Made by a program: the position numbers and the translations under genes. DNA of 64,000 nt from Bacillota bacterium (GTDB lineage: Bacteria; Bacillota; Clostridia; Lachnospirales; Lachnospiraceae): NCBI GenBank assembly GCA_023436225.1, contig JAEZKA010000098.1, positions 6,895 to 70,894 of the forward strand, written 5' to 3'. Positions 14,815-24,005 of this stretch are shown piece by piece. The notes below the pieces were generated by a model. The model had not been told where the DNA came from. It saw only the letters and a list, made by a program, of their open reading frames with translations, and did not search any database. Position 1 is the first letter of the stretch. Every line of letters starts with the position of its first letter.

Positions 14815-16362
14815 ATGGAACAATATGCATTGGAAATGCGCAATATCACAAAAACGTTTCCTGGTGTAAAAGCTCTTGATAACGTTAATCTAAAAGTGAA
14901 ACCCCAACAGATCCACGCATTGGTAGGTGAGAACGGAGCCGGAAAATCGACCCTGATGAATGTTCTTAGCGGTGTCTATCCACATGGCACCTACGAGGGA
15001 GATATCGTTATCGATGGACAGGTATGTGCATTTAAGAACATAAAAGAAAGCGAGGCCAAGGGAATTGCCATTATCCATCAGGAGTTGGCTCTAATTCCAC
15101 AGCTCTCAGTAGCAGAGAATGTATTTTTAGGTAATGAACAAACCAATTTTGGGCCTGTAATCAGCTGGGATAAGACAAGGGTTAAAACCAAGGAAATGAT
15201 GAAGAAGGTTGGTCTTCACGAGAGTTTAGATACCAGAATTATTGATCTTGGAATGGGAAAGCAGCAATTGGTGGAAATCATTAAGGCTTTGGCCAAGGAT
15301 GTAAAAATCCTCATCCTGGATGAACCGACAGCAGCTTTAAACGATGAAGATTCCAAGCATTTGCTTGAGCTATTACTAGGCTTAAAGCAACAGGGAATAA
15401 CAAGCATCATAATATCTCATAAACTGAATGAAGTTACCAAGGTCGCTGATGCGATTACCATTCTTCGTGACGGAAAGACCATTGAGACTTTGGTTATGGG
15501 TGTTGATGAAATCTCCGAGTCAAGAATAATCAAGGGCATGGTAGGACGTGAATTGGTTGATCGCTTCCCCAAGCGCTCCCACCAGGTTGGCGAAGTTTGT
15601 TTTGAGGTAAAAAATTGGAGCGCTTATGACACAAAGGATGAGTCGAAGCTAGTGCTAAAGAATATAAATATTAATACTCGCAGGGGAGAGGTAGTGGGTA
15701 TTGCCGGTCTAATGGGGGCCGGACGTACTGAGTTCGCCATGAGTGTATTCGGAAGATCCTTTGGTAAGAAGATCGAAGGTACCATTATTAAGGATGGCAA
15801 GGAAATTCAAATTAAGAATGTAAAGGATGCAATTCGACACGGTATCGCCTACACTACAGAGGATAGGAAGAATGCTGGTCTGATCCTAATCGATAACATT
15901 AAGCGTAATATCAGCCTCACTGCTTTCAATAAAATAAGCAAAGGTATTGTCATTGATGATAACAAGGAAATCAAAGCTGCAGAAGATTTCCGCGAAAAGC
16001 TGAGAATTAAATCCCCCAGCATTCTACAACGAACCGGTAATCTATCCGGTGGTAATCAGCAGAAGGTGGTATTCAGCAAGTGGATTTTCTCCGATCCAGA
16101 TGTGTTAATACTTGATGAACCTACCAGAGGCATAGACGTAGGTGCTAAATATGAAATTTACTCCGTTATCAATGATTTGACAGCTGCAGGTAAGACTATT
16201 ATAATGATTTCGTCTGAATTACCTGAAATCCTGGGTATGTGTGACAGAGTATATGTCATGAACGAAGGCCGAATTGTAGGAGAACTTAGTGCCGAAGAAG
16301 CCTCACAGGAAAATATCATGCATTGCATAATGCAGAGCAATCAGGAGGGATACAATGAATAA
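14815..16362 (+). CDS. mmsA: Twin-domain ATPase of the multiple-monosaccharide ABC importer
   Basis: Two fused ABC domains of the RbsA/MmsA type energise sugar import at the inner face of the membrane. Domain 1 has GENGAGKS, a near-normal signature (LGMGKQQLVE) and ILILDEPTAAL. Domain 2 has GLMGAGRTE, the canonical LSGGNQQKV and LILDEPTRGIDVG. GAAGGAGTG precedes the ATG. Its end overlaps the permease start by 8 bases, showing translational coupling. Compared with the paralogue encoded leftward at 10811-12319 it keeps the usual signature residues, so it is the likely main ATPase. Confidence 0.92.
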   Translation: MEQYALEMRNITKTFPGVKALDNVNLKVKPQQIHALVGENGAGKSTLMNVLSGVYPHGTYEGDIVIDGQVCAFKNIKESEAKGIAIIHQELALIPQLSVAENVFLGNEQTNFGPVISWDKTRVKTKEMMKKVGLHESLDTRIIDLGMGKQQLVEIIKALAKDVKILILDEPTAALNDEDSKHLLELLLGLKQQGITSIIISHKLNEVTKVADAITILRDGKTIETLVMGVDEISESRIIKGMVGRELVDRFPKRSHQVGEVCFEVKNWSAYDTKDESKLVLKNININTRRGEVVGIAGLMGAGRTEFAMSVFGRSFGKKIEGTIIKDGKEIQIKNVKDAIRHGIAYTTEDRKNAGLILIDNIKRNISLTAFNKISKGIVIDDNKEIKAAEDFREKLRIKSPSILQRTGNLSGGNQQKVVFSKWIFSDPDVLILDEPTRGIDVGAKYEIYSVINDLTAAGKTIIMISSELPEILGMCDRVYVMNEGRIVGELSAEEASQENIMHCIMQSNQEGYNE

Positions 16363-17521
16363 GAAAGGTTCATTTTTTAAAGGCAACATCCGTCAGTATG
16401 TAATGGTAATTGCCCTGGTAGTCGTAATTATTCTATTTCAAATTCTGACCCATGGTGTATTATTAAAGCCCTTGAATATATCAAATCTAATCTCACAAAA
16501 TGCTTACATATTAATCCTTGCTATCGGCATGCTCTTATGTATTTTGACCGGCGGTAATGTCGATCTGTCCGTTGGGTCGGTGGCTGGTTTTGTCGGTGCA
16601 ATCTCTGCAACAATGATGTTAAAAATGAATATTCCAGTCTTACCAACCATCTTAGTATCTCTGCTTTTAGGCTTTTTGATTGGTTGCTGGCAGGGCTTCT
16701 GGATTGCATATGTCGGAGTACCAGCCTTCATCGCAACACTAGCCGGCATGTTAATATTCCGCGGACTGACGCTGGTTGTTCTTCAAGGCACCAGTCTTGC
16801 TCCTCTACCTGCCGGATATACCTTCATGGCCTCTGGCTTCCTACCTGAAATAGGTAAGTTAGGTAGCCTTAATATACTGGCAATTGCAATGGGAATCATC
16901 GCATCAATCCTATATGTATTAAAGGAGCTTAATGACAGAAAGAATAAGAAAAAGTACGGCTTTGAAGTAAGCTCACTTAAGATCTTTGTCCCGCAGGTAT
17001 TAGGAATTCTGTTAGTAATCAATGCATTTACCTATTCCCTTGCTTCCTACAAGGGTATTCCGATGGTACTGGTGATCGTAATCGTGCTGGTGCTCATCTA
17101 CTCCTTTATCACCATGAAGACTATTCCCGGCAGACACATCTACGCTTATGGCGGTAATATGAAGGCTGCTCAGTTATCCGGTGTCAATACAAGGAAGGTT
17201 ATGTTCTGGGTATATGCTAACATGGGACTTCTCGCTGCCTTGGCAGGTGTCATCTTCACCGGACGATTGAATTCTGCCACACCGAAATCCGGTACGAACT
17301 TCGAGATGGATGCCATTGCTGCCTGCTTCATCGGCGGTGCTTCTACCTCCGGTGGTGTCGGTACCGTTGTCGGAGCCATGGTCGGTGGTCTTCTGATGGG
17401 TGTTCTGAACAATGGTATGTCCATTATGGGAATTAGTATTGATTGGCAGCAAGCGATCAAGGGCTTCGTACTCCTCGCTGCGGTTGCCTTCGATGTTTAC
17501 TCAAAATCCAAATCAAAATAG
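16355..17521 (+). CDS. mmsB: Permease of the multiple-monosaccharide ABC importer
   Basis: About 388 residues with many hydrophobic segments and the BPD_transp_2 family pattern, including GGNVDLSVGSVAGF and the late GGASTSGGVGTVVGA loop that contacts the ATPase. The length and a large central loop (ELNDRKNKKKYGFEVSSLK) match the GguB/MmsB type rather than the shorter RbsC. AGGAGG in the end of the ATPase gene serves as its ribosome binding site. It is the last gene of the importer operon. Confidence 0.92.
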   Translation: MNKKGSFFKGNIRQYVMVIALVVVIILFQILTHGVLLKPLNISNLISQNAYILILAIGMLLCILTGGNVDLSVGSVAGFVGAISATMMLKMNIPVLPTILVSLLLGFLIGCWQGFWIAYVGVPAFIATLAGMLIFRGLTLVVLQGTSLAPLPAGYTFMASGFLPEIGKLGSLNILAIAMGIIASILYVLKELNDRKNKKKYGFEVSSLKIFVPQVLGILLVINAFTYSLASYKGIPMVLVIVIVLVLIYSFITMKTIPGRHIYAYGGNMKAAQLSGVNTRKVMFWVYANMGLLAALAGVIFTGRLNSATPKSGTNFEMDAIAACFIGGASTSGGVGTVVGAMVGGLLMGVLNNGMSIMGISIDWQQAIKGFVLLAAVAFDVYSKSKSK

Positions 17522-17546
17522 GAATTTATATCACGTTCCTTTCACA

Positions 17547-17628
17547 AAACAGGCTCTTTCTATTGATCGACCTCTTGGTTCAAATATCTTAAAACCAAAG
17601 AGTCTTCTGTCAACAAAAGAGCCTGTTT
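17547..17628 (+). terminator. Terminator of the monosaccharide importer operon
   Basis: A 13-bp outer stem (17547-17559 with 17616-17628) encloses an inner stem around CTCTTGGTT and AACCAAAGAG. It starts 26 bases after the permease stop and is followed by TCGTTTAATT. Confidence 0.65.
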
Positions 17629-17694
17629 CGTTTAATTCCTATTAAATCTAAGCCAGTCTATAATCTGTCCCATTCTAGCGCTATTCTGATGGAT

Positions 17695-18798
17695 TTATTG
17701 AACCACATTATCCATCCGAACCTCCAAGGTATCTCCCTCATTCATCTGCACATGACCGGATTCATAGGGCTTACCCTCCAGAGTGATCAGTACCTTAGAG
17801 ACTCCAAAATAGTTACCGAGCGTATTGGTTACGCTTTGAAGAACCAGAAGCTCGTAGCCCGCACCGACGTTCATTTCCGTTACAAATTCACGACTAAAAT
17901 CTGCGTGAAGGTTACCATCCTCCAGCAAATTCAGGCTGTTTATTCTCGTATTCGTACTGATTAGCGGCAGGTAGGTATCCTTTGGAGGCTCTGCCTTCAT
18001 TGCATTTTCTAATGCGGACTGCACCTCTTCCCCGGTAGTCAGGGCTAGCTCCGATTGGTTGGTATATATTTTCTCATCCACATCCGGATAATATAGCGTA
18101 AGGGGCTGTCTTAAGGCCGCATCCCTTTTCACTTCACTTAATGCAGAGGATACCTCCAGTTCCTCAGACCGGAATATGGATAACACCAGACCAATACCGG
18201 CTGCATAATAATCCTTCGTTGTATCATCCTCTCCCTCTGTGGTTACCTCCAAAGCATCAAAGCTCCCATAGGGTGTGGTGACAGGAACCTTCTCTGCGGT
18301 AATAGACCGCCATCTTCCATCACTCAGCTGCCATTTCGTCCCGATCGTCAGCGGCTCCATCAGTAGAATCTCTTCCTCCGTACCGGCTTCCTTATCCATG
18401 TAATTCGCCCTAATATAGCTTTCATGCTCAAGATGGATTACGGAGAGTACTCCGTCCTGTATCCGGATTACTCTTACGGTCTCTGTACCACCATTATTGG
18501 TTCTAGTTTGCAGCTTTTTGCTCGTTACATCGACATAATCAATGTATCTTCGGTAGGAGGCATATTCATTTCCTTCTCCCTCGTATACATATTCCGTGTC
18601 CCCTTCCAAGGGGAAATAATCCTCCAGTGTGAATACTTCCTCTTCTCCGGGAGAGACCTCCGGTGGAAGTGTCACAATCGGAGGTGTGGTGGGAGACAAA
18701 TCACTTTCCCCATTCTTATCACTACTCTTTTCCTTATTACATCCGGTTAAGGCTACCAGAAGTGATATCATAATCAATGACAATATTAGCTTTCTCAT
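17695..18798 (-). CDS. GerMN-domain lipoprotein
   Basis: The N-terminus MRKLILSL...LTGC is a lipoprotein signal with the lipobox LTGC. A Pro/Thr-rich spacer and a beta-rich middle part follow. The last 120 residues resemble a GerMN domain (LTLYYPDVDEKIY, then ALENAMKAEPPKDTYLPLI, NLLEDGNLHADFSREF and LVLQSVTNTLGNYFGVSKVLITLEG). GerMN proteins occur in sporulation, germination and envelope roles. ATG 18798 is taken because GGAGG lies 5 bases upstream; an ATG 12 bases earlier overlaps that site. It appears to be a single gene. Confidence 0.85.
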   Translation of the reverse strand: MRKLILSLIMISLLVALTGCNKEKSSDKNGESDLSPTTPPIVTLPPEVSPGEEEVFTLEDYFPLEGDTEYVYEGEGNEYASYRRYIDYVDVTSKKLQTRTNNGGTETVRVIRIQDGVLSVIHLEHESYIRANYMDKEAGTEEEILLMEPLTIGTKWQLSDGRWRSITAEKVPVTTPYGSFDALEVTTEGEDDTTKDYYAAGIGLVLSIFRSEELEVSSALSEVKRDAALRQPLTLYYPDVDEKIYTNQSELALTTGEEVQSALENAMKAEPPKDTYLPLISTNTRINSLNLLEDGNLHADFSREFVTEMNVGAGYELLVLQSVTNTLGNYFGVSKVLITLEGKPYESGHVQMNEGDTLEVRMDNVVQ

Positions 18799-18968
18799 AA
18801 ACTCCTCCATTTCCCATATCCATGGTATGTATTTGGGAAGGACCTATTTTTATTATACCGTATCCTATCCCAATCATTCATTAGACGACGCATTCTTCTA
18901 AGATGTTCCATTTGCATATAGTTCTTATAGCTTGGTTATCGTATGATGATATGTACTAGGCACAACAT

Positions 18969-19013
18969 AAAATAGCAGGATGTGGATCAATCCATCTTCC
19001 ATCCTGCTATTTT
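18969..19013. terminator. Perfect hairpin, probably the old terminator of the broken metF gene
   Basis: A 14-bp perfect stem (18969-18982 with 19000-19013) lies about 57 bases beyond the stop of the metF remnant. Apart from it the 271-bp gap 18799-19069 shows nothing recognisable. Confidence 0.5.
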
Positions 19014-19069
19014 ATCAATTCATAATATATCATTTGCAAGGTATCTCTCTGTTCATACTATTTCAATCT

Positions 19070-19350
19070 TTATCCCCTTATCAGCCCTTCCACATTGCTA
19101 TAAATCCGCTTGGCAATAAGAGGATTGTTCATGGTATATAGATGTATCCCATCCACTCCCTGCGCAATCAGGTCAACGATTTGGTCTACAGCATAAGCAA
19201 TCCCGGCATTCCTAAGCGCCTCCGGTGAATGTTCAAAGCGCTGCATCATCTTTGTGAACTTAGCAGGAAGACTGGCTCCGCATAAGGTAACCATGCGTTC
19301 GATCTGAACAGCACAGTCCTTTTCTCATGAAATAAATCGGAAATCCGCAT
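19070..19350 (-). pseudogene. metF: metF (methylenetetrahydrofolate reductase) with internal deletion and frameshift
   Basis: On the minus strand ATG 19350, preceded by GGAGAG, opens MRISDLFHEKRTVLF, the typical start of MetF. The sequence then jumps, in another frame, to VQIERMVTLCGASLPAKF and on to GIHLYTMNNPLIAKRI, which is the C-terminal part of MetF around the folate site. Roughly 200 internal residues are missing, including most of the flavin barrel, and the two pieces are out of frame. The start codon at 19350 and the C-terminal start at 19294 differ by 56 bases. The gene must be inactive; another metF would be expected elsewhere. Confidence 0.85.
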
Positions 19351-19364
19351 TGATCTCTCCTATC

Positions 19365-20489
19365 TCATTCTATGGATTTAATCCAGCAACGACGGCGCTT
19401 ATGCTGCCTCGTCTCATAATGCTTCCATAAAGCCTGTACCTGATGATTATTCTCCAATTCCGGTCCTGTCTCTGCAATCTCAAAGCCGTTCTCTCTCGCG
19501 GAAGTAGCCATTGAATTCATTAAGATGGCGGTCAGACCCTTGTTTTGCATATGTGGCAGGACGCCAATCATATATAGATCAAGAACCTTACTCTTTGCAT
19601 AAGGTGCCCGAAGAAGATGATACCAGCCAAAGGGAAGCAGTCTACCACCACTCCTCCTCGCCGCTTTATTCAAGGTAGGTATTGCCAGACCAAAACCGAC
19701 CAATTGATTATTCTCATCAACAATCAGCTTAGTGAAGTTCGGATTAATGAACATAATAAATTCATCATAGTATTTCATGATCTGCTTATAGGAAAGCTTA
19801 ACCGTCCCATACAGATTCTCGTATGCAATATTATATAAGTCAAATATCTTCGTAATATAGGGTTTTATCTGCCTACGGCTTTTCGGCTCGATTAATTTCA
19901 ATTTATTCTTTCTAAGGACTGCAGCCGAAAGGTTATTTAACCTCTCATCCGATTCCTTCGGAATCTTTACCTGAAATTCCACCCAGTCCGTATCCCGAAC
20001 AAAGCCTAGGCTCTCCATATGCTTTTTATAATAGGGATAATTATAGATCGTGAGAAACATTCCTTCTTCATCAAAGCCCTCGATCAGCATCCCCTCCTGA
20101 TCCATATCATTAAATCCAAGCGGTCCGTGAAGCTCCGTTAAGCCTTCCTCACGCCCCCAGTTCTCTACTGCCTCGAATAATGCTGCAGCAACCTTCTCAT
20201 CATCAATGAAATCTACTCTTGAGAAGCGTATCCTCTTCGTGTACCATTTCTCATTAGCTGCATTATTAATAATTCCTGCAATGCGCCCGACACATTTCCC
20301 GTCCTGATATGCTAAGAACTGCTTGGTCCTGCAGTATTCATAAGCTGGGCTTTTCTTTGGATTAAATATATTCAGCTCATCGGTAATCAGCTTCGGTATG
20401 GCCTGTGGAACCTCCTGATACATCTTTGTATTAAAGGTTGCAAACGCAAGCTTCTCCTTCTTTGTCTTCACTTCTCTTACTTCCAGCAT
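19365..20489 (-). CDS. GNAT-fold acetyltransferase-like protein (YghO type)
   Basis: About 374 residues. The first half (VREVKTKKEKLAF, then CVGRIAGIIN) and the C-terminal part (MIGVLPHMQNKGLTAILM and AETGPELENNHQVQALWKHY) match the uncharacterised YghO-like proteins with a GNAT fold. LHGPLGFNDMDQEGMLIEGF in the middle is also typical of that group. ATG 20489 is preceded by a G-rich site (GGGGGG); the frame runs to 20501. It may acylate small molecules or peptides, but no substrate is known. It lies just upstream of the metF remnant on the same strand. Confidence 0.75.
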   Translation of the reverse strand: MLEVREVKTKKEKLAFATFNTKMYQEVPQAIPKLITDELNIFNPKKSPAYEYCRTKQFLAYQDGKCVGRIAGIINNAANEKWYTKRIRFSRVDFIDDEKVAAALFEAVENWGREEGLTELHGPLGFNDMDQEGMLIEGFDEEGMFLTIYNYPYYKKHMESLGFVRDTDWVEFQVKIPKESDERLNNLSAAVLRKNKLKLIEPKSRRQIKPYITKIFDLYNIAYENLYGTVKLSYKQIMKYYDEFIMFINPNFTKLIVDENNQLVGFGLAIPTLNKAARRSGGRLLPFGWYHLLRAPYAKSKVLDLYMIGVLPHMQNKGLTAILMNSMATSARENGFEIAETGPELENNHQVQALWKHYETRQHKRRRCWIKSIE

Positions 20490-20631
20490 AGTACCCCCCA
20501 TATACGTTATAACCTAATTATCATTCTATAACAGGTTTGAAAATTGCGCAATAATATGTTGATAAACTGCTTATTTTCTGTATCAATGATACATTTTGTA
20601 AGATTGGTTCGATTTTATTTTAATTTTGCTC

Positions 20632-20660
20632 TTGCAATTCAGAAAGCCGTGTGCTATACT
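20632..20660 (+). promoter_or_regulatory. Promoter of the leader before the ABC-2 exporter
   Basis: TTGCAA (20632-20637), a 17-base spacer and TATACT (20655-20660). It starts a transcript that meets a tiny ORF and then a terminator before the exporter genes. Confidence 0.6.
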
Positions 20661-20691
20661 GGCAAAAATTCCAACAAAGGAGATTCTTCCC

Positions 20692-20748
20692 ATGTTACAA
20701 TTTATGCCCATGTACGTCTTTATTTGCTCAGAACTCATTAGACATTAA
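20692..20748 (+). CDS. Possible 18-residue leader peptide
   Basis: ATG 20692 follows AAAGGAG at 9 bases and reads 18 codons (MLQFMPMYVFICSELIRH) to TAA. A promoter lies 32 bases upstream and a hairpin plus a T-run terminator lie downstream, before the ABC-2 exporter operon. This is the layout of a leader peptide in an attenuator. No run of a single amino acid points to one tRNA, so translation inhibitors or ribosome stalling would be the more likely signal. It could also be chance. Confidence 0.45.
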   Translation: MLQFMPMYVFICSELIRH

Positions 20749-20764
20749 CGCTTGTAGTTAATTC

Positions 20765-20801
20765 GCATAGCTGCAGGCAGACATGTTTCCTTCAGTTATG
20801 C
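20765..20801 (+). promoter_or_regulatory. Leader hairpin between the tiny ORF and the terminator
   Basis: Arms 20765-20777 and 20789-20801 pair over 13 positions with one mismatch and one G-T pair. It lies between the leader ORF stop and the terminator and could be part of an attenuation switch. Confidence 0.4.
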
Positions 20802-20838
20802 AAATACGGAATGGGCCTATACATAAATCCAAAAACCT

Positions 20839-20881
20839 CCGCCTTGCATGATAGTAACCTATTATACAAGGCGGTTTTTTT
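20839..20881 (+). terminator. Intrinsic terminator/attenuator upstream of the ABC-2 exporter
   Basis: A GC-rich stem CCGCCTTG (20839-20846) pairs with CAAGGCGG (20867-20874) and is followed by seven T residues. It sits about 100 bases before the exporter start on the same strand, and no conventional gene lies between it and the promoter at 20632. It therefore acts on a leader RNA. Confidence 0.75.
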
Positions 20882-20983
20882 ATAGTTATGAAGCAATCGG
20901 CTGCTGATCTTTGCTTCAACCAAATATTTGCAAGCAAGCTCGTCAATTGAAAAATATATCACAATATAAAGGGAGGAACAGAA

Positions 20984-21973
20984 ATGGATGCAATTGTAGT
21001 AAACGGACTGTCAAAAACCTTTCGGGTAAAGGTGAAAGACAAAGGACTTAAGGGAAGCTTAAAATCCATGATAAAACCGAAGTATCGGACGATACCTGCG
21101 GTGGATAACATCAGCTTTCGGGTTGAGGAAGGAGAGATCCTTGCCTTTATCGGTCCAAACGGCGCCGGAAAAAGCACCACCATCAAGATGTTGACCGGGA
21201 TCCTCTATCCGGAGGTTGGGAAGGCTACGGTTATGGGAATCAATCCGACTGCAAAGCGTAAAAAGCTTGCTTATCAGATCGGGACTGTCTTCGGTCAGAA
21301 GGAGCAGCTTTGGATGCACCTTACCCCCTATGATAACTTCAAATTCTTTGGTGCGATCTATGACCTGAGGGACGAGGAGGCAGAATTAAGAATTGAGGAA
21401 TTAAAGAAGGTGTTTGAATTAGAGGAGTTCATCAACACACCGGTTAGAAATCTTTCCTTAGGTCAGAGAATCCGTTGTGAGATTGTAGCCTCCCTGATTC
21501 ATCGTCCCAAGATTCTATTTCTTGATGAACCTACGATAGGCCTTGATCCGGTGGTGAAGGAAAACATCCGTACCCTGATTAAGAAGATGAATAAAGAATA
21601 TAAGACCACCATATTCCTGACCAGTCATGATGTTGGAGACATTGAGAAATTATGCAAGAGAATTATCATCGTTAATCACGGCAGTATCGTATTGGATGAT
21701 TCGATGGAGAATCTGAAATACCACTATCTGAACAAGAAAATTGTTGAGGTAAAGCTAAGAGAAGCTATGGATATGTCCGTTGAGGAAGGCATTACTGTAG
21801 TCAAGAGTAAGGGCAGTAATCTGAAGCTGGAGGTAGATACAACCAAAAAAACGATAGCGGATGCTTTGAAGCTGATCGATTCGGACAATATCCTGGATAT
21901 CAATATTTCCAATGTTCCTCTGGAGAATATCATCACAGAAATCTATAAAGAAAACCGACAAAGGATGGTATAG
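20984..21973 (+). CDS. ATP-binding subunit of an ABC-2 type exporter
   Basis: About 329 residues with Walker A GPNGAGKST, a signature LSLGQRIRCE, Walker B ILFLDEPTIGLD and the switch histidine in LTSHDVGDIEKL. The N-terminal extension and VFGQKEQLWMHLTPYDNFK place it with ATPases of the ABC-2 group whose permeases are DUF990-type. Such systems export hydrophobic or cationic compounds in some bacteria; the substrate here is unknown. GGGAGG precedes the ATG. Two permease genes follow, completing a transporter, and the upstream leader suggests controlled expression. Confidence 0.9.
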   Translation: MDAIVVNGLSKTFRVKVKDKGLKGSLKSMIKPKYRTIPAVDNISFRVEEGEILAFIGPNGAGKSTTIKMLTGILYPEVGKATVMGINPTAKRKKLAYQIGTVFGQKEQLWMHLTPYDNFKFFGAIYDLRDEEAELRIEELKKVFELEEFINTPVRNLSLGQRIRCEIVASLIHRPKILFLDEPTIGLDPVVKENIRTLIKKMNKEYKTTIFLTSHDVGDIEKLCKRIIIVNHGSIVLDDSMENLKYHYLNKKIVEVKLREAMDMSVEEGITVVKSKGSNLKLEVDTTKKTIADALKLIDSDNILDINISNVPLENIITEIYKENRQRMV

Positions 21974-22073
21974 TCTGATACGAACCTGCTTTGATTAAAT
22001 GTAACTATAGAACGTGGACACATGACTGTGACGTTTTATTTACACAATCACAAAAATGAAAGGTATTGATACT

Positions 22074-22865
22074 ATGAGAAAATATATATTTATATGGAAG
22101 GCCACTCTGATTGAGAGTCTTCAATATGTGTTAAATATACTATTGGGCTTTGTAACCTTCTTCATGATTCTCTTTGTATTCATGAATCTGTGGGAATATA
22201 TCTACTCTGACACCGCCAATCTGATTAACGGCTACTCCAAGGAGCAGATGATCTGGTATGTCATACTGACGGAAATTATCTGGTTCTCTACCAGGAATGC
22301 AACCCTAAGTCTTCAGATCAGCAATGATATCAAAAGTGGTTCCATCGCTTACGGTATCAATAAACCCTACCACTACATCGCCTACATTATAGCGAAGCAT
22401 CTTGGTGAAATTGCATTAAAAACCGTGATGTTTCTGGCTGCGGGTCTCGTTATCGGTTACCTATTCCTAGGTTCCTTCCCTAGCATAAGACTGTATCAGC
22501 TTCCTGCCATCTTGCTCGCTCTGCTTCTTGGAATGTTGATAAATACCTTCCTGAAGATGACCATTAGTATATTATCCTTCTGGATTGAGGATGCCACTCC
22601 CTTCCACTGGATCTATGATAAAATGATTATCGTTCTTGGTATTATGTTCCCGGTAGAGGTATTTCCTCTCTGGGCACAGCCCATCATCGGCTTTACCCCG
22701 ATCTTTGTCGTCACCTACGGTCCGGCAAAGCTAATCATCGATTACAGTACCGGCATGGCTCTACAGGTAATTTTATCTCAGCTCATTTATTTCGTAATCT
22801 CTTTAAGCATATTATTATTCATCTATCAGAGAGGAGTGAAAAAACTAAATGTTAACGGCGGTTAA
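22074..22865 (+). CDS. ABC-2 type exporter permease, first subunit
   Basis: About 263 residues with roughly six hydrophobic segments, including LLGFVTFFMILFVFMNLWEY, and the pattern SLQISNDIKSGSIAYGINKPYHY typical of DUF990-type permeases. ATG 22074 (MRKYIF) is favoured because AAAGG lies upstream; an ATG 18 bases earlier has no site. The end overlaps the next permease by 17 bases, so the two subunits are coupled and probably form a heterodimer. Confidence 0.85.
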   Translation: MRKYIFIWKATLIESLQYVLNILLGFVTFFMILFVFMNLWEYIYSDTANLINGYSKEQMIWYVILTEIIWFSTRNATLSLQISNDIKSGSIAYGINKPYHYIAYIIAKHLGEIALKTVMFLAAGLVIGYLFLGSFPSIRLYQLPAILLALLLGMLINTFLKMTISILSFWIEDATPFHWIYDKMIIVLGIMFPVEVFPLWAQPIIGFTPIFVVTYGPAKLIIDYSTGMALQVILSQLIYFVISLSILLFIYQRGVKKLNVNGG

Positions 22866-23643
22866 AAATCAATTTCGTGTCATCCTGCTTTCTGTAAAAT
22901 ACAATATCATGAGGGAGATGACAAATCGTGTAACCTTCCTGACCAATGTTCTATTCATGATACTGAACAATTCCACCTTTCTAATTCAATGGCTGCTACT
23001 GTTCCACTTAAAATCCGACATTGGCGGTTATACTTTTAGGGAGGTCATGGTTCTCTGGGGTCTGGCAGCCTCGACCTTTGGTCTTTCTCATATCCTGTTC
23101 CAAAGAGCCTTCCACCTGCCCGCCCTGATCTTGCAAGGCAAGCTGGATTCCTTTCTGGTTCAACCTAAGAATGTTCTACTAAGCATCATTTCCTCTGAAA
23201 CGAACTCCTCTGCCATCGGAGATCTGATTTATGGATACCTGATTATCATCCTATTCCGATTCAGTATCTATAATTTGCTGCTATTCACTCTCTTCACCAT
23301 ACTTGGTGGTTTGATCATGGCTGCCTTTGCTGTAATCACCGGTAGCCTCTCCTTCTGGATTGTGCGAGCTGATTTACTTTCAGAGAACCTGAATAATGTT
23401 ATGGTTAACTTTGGAACCTATCCGGACAGCATCTTTAAGAACGGTGTCCGCCTGCTCCTCTATACCATTGTTCCGGTGGGTTTTGTTGTTTACCAACCCA
23501 TGCATATTATTCTGAACTTTGATTTAGCAGCATTACTTGGGGTTATCACTTTTACGCTAGGTATCTGCTTACTGGCATTTTTCCTGTTCTATAAAGGCTT
23601 AAAACGATACACATCCAGTAATCTGATGAGCGCAAGGATATAA
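22849..23643 (+). CDS. ABC-2 type exporter permease, second subunit
   Basis: About 264 residues, polytopic, with GKLDSFLVQPKNVLLSI, the cytoplasmic coupling pattern shared with the partner permease, and six predicted membrane segments. It starts inside the end of the first permease gene, behind GAGGAG at 12 bases. A hairpin follows the stop. Together with the preceding ATPase and permease it completes the exporter. Confidence 0.85.
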   Translation: MLTAVKNQFRVILLSVKYNIMREMTNRVTFLTNVLFMILNNSTFLIQWLLLFHLKSDIGGYTFREVMVLWGLAASTFGLSHILFQRAFHLPALILQGKLDSFLVQPKNVLLSIISSETNSSAIGDLIYGYLIIILFRFSIYNLLLFTLFTILGGLIMAAFAVITGSLSFWIVRADLLSENLNNVMVNFGTYPDSIFKNGVRLLLYTIVPVGFVVYQPMHIILNFDLAALLGVITFTLGICLLAFFLFYKGLKRYTSSNLMSARI

Positions 23644-23679
23644 ATAAAGCAATAGGATCAATTACTATATCACTTGATC

Positions 23680-23773
23680 ATGGGGCTGTTTCAAAACACG
23701 AGTTATTGCGGAAGAAAGGGATAGCATGCTGTTCTTTCCCTCATCTATGCTGTACCTTATGCAACAGCCCCAT
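23680..23773 (+). terminator. Terminator-like hairpin after the ABC-2 exporter operon
   Basis: An 11-bp outer stem (ATGGGGCTGTT at 23680-23690 with its complement at 23763-23773) closes a 72-base loop that itself contains short pairing. No strong T-run follows on the plus strand. It also borders the stop of the convergent 75-residue gene. Confidence 0.5.
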
Positions 23774-23777
23774 ATGC

Positions 23778-24005
23778 TCAGGGCTTTTCATTTCCATGTT
23801 TAAAATTACCGGTTACCTTCGCCATGATTAATTGAGCTTCCTTAAGCTCTACCTTCTCTATTCTTTCCAGAAATTTGTTGCTGTCTTTTTCTTTCAAGGT
23901 CATAACCAATTTTCCATGCCAATAAATAAAGACTTTTTTATCCTTAGATACCTTGTAAGAAAAGGGTTCTTCATCAAGCTTACCACGTTTATCTACTTCA
24001 CCCAT
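23778..24005 (-). CDS. Small conserved-looking protein of unknown function
   Basis: This 75-residue protein is charged, with no membrane segment: FSYKVSKDKKVFIYWHGKLVMTL, then a helix-rich lysine and glutamate part. GGAG lies 8 bases before the ATG. Codon use looks ordinary and the gene lies convergent to the exporter operon. I do not recognise the family, though small proteins of this kind are common in Clostridia. Confidence 0.6.
   Translation of the reverse strand: MGEVDKRGKLDEEPFSYKVSKDKKVFIYWHGKLVMTLKEKDSNKFLERIEKVELKEAQLIMAKVTGNFKHGNEKP

Noticed and set aside
17170..17460. Long leftward frames opposite the permease gene
   Set aside because: They mirror a strong conserved permease gene in phase and lack ribosome binding sites.
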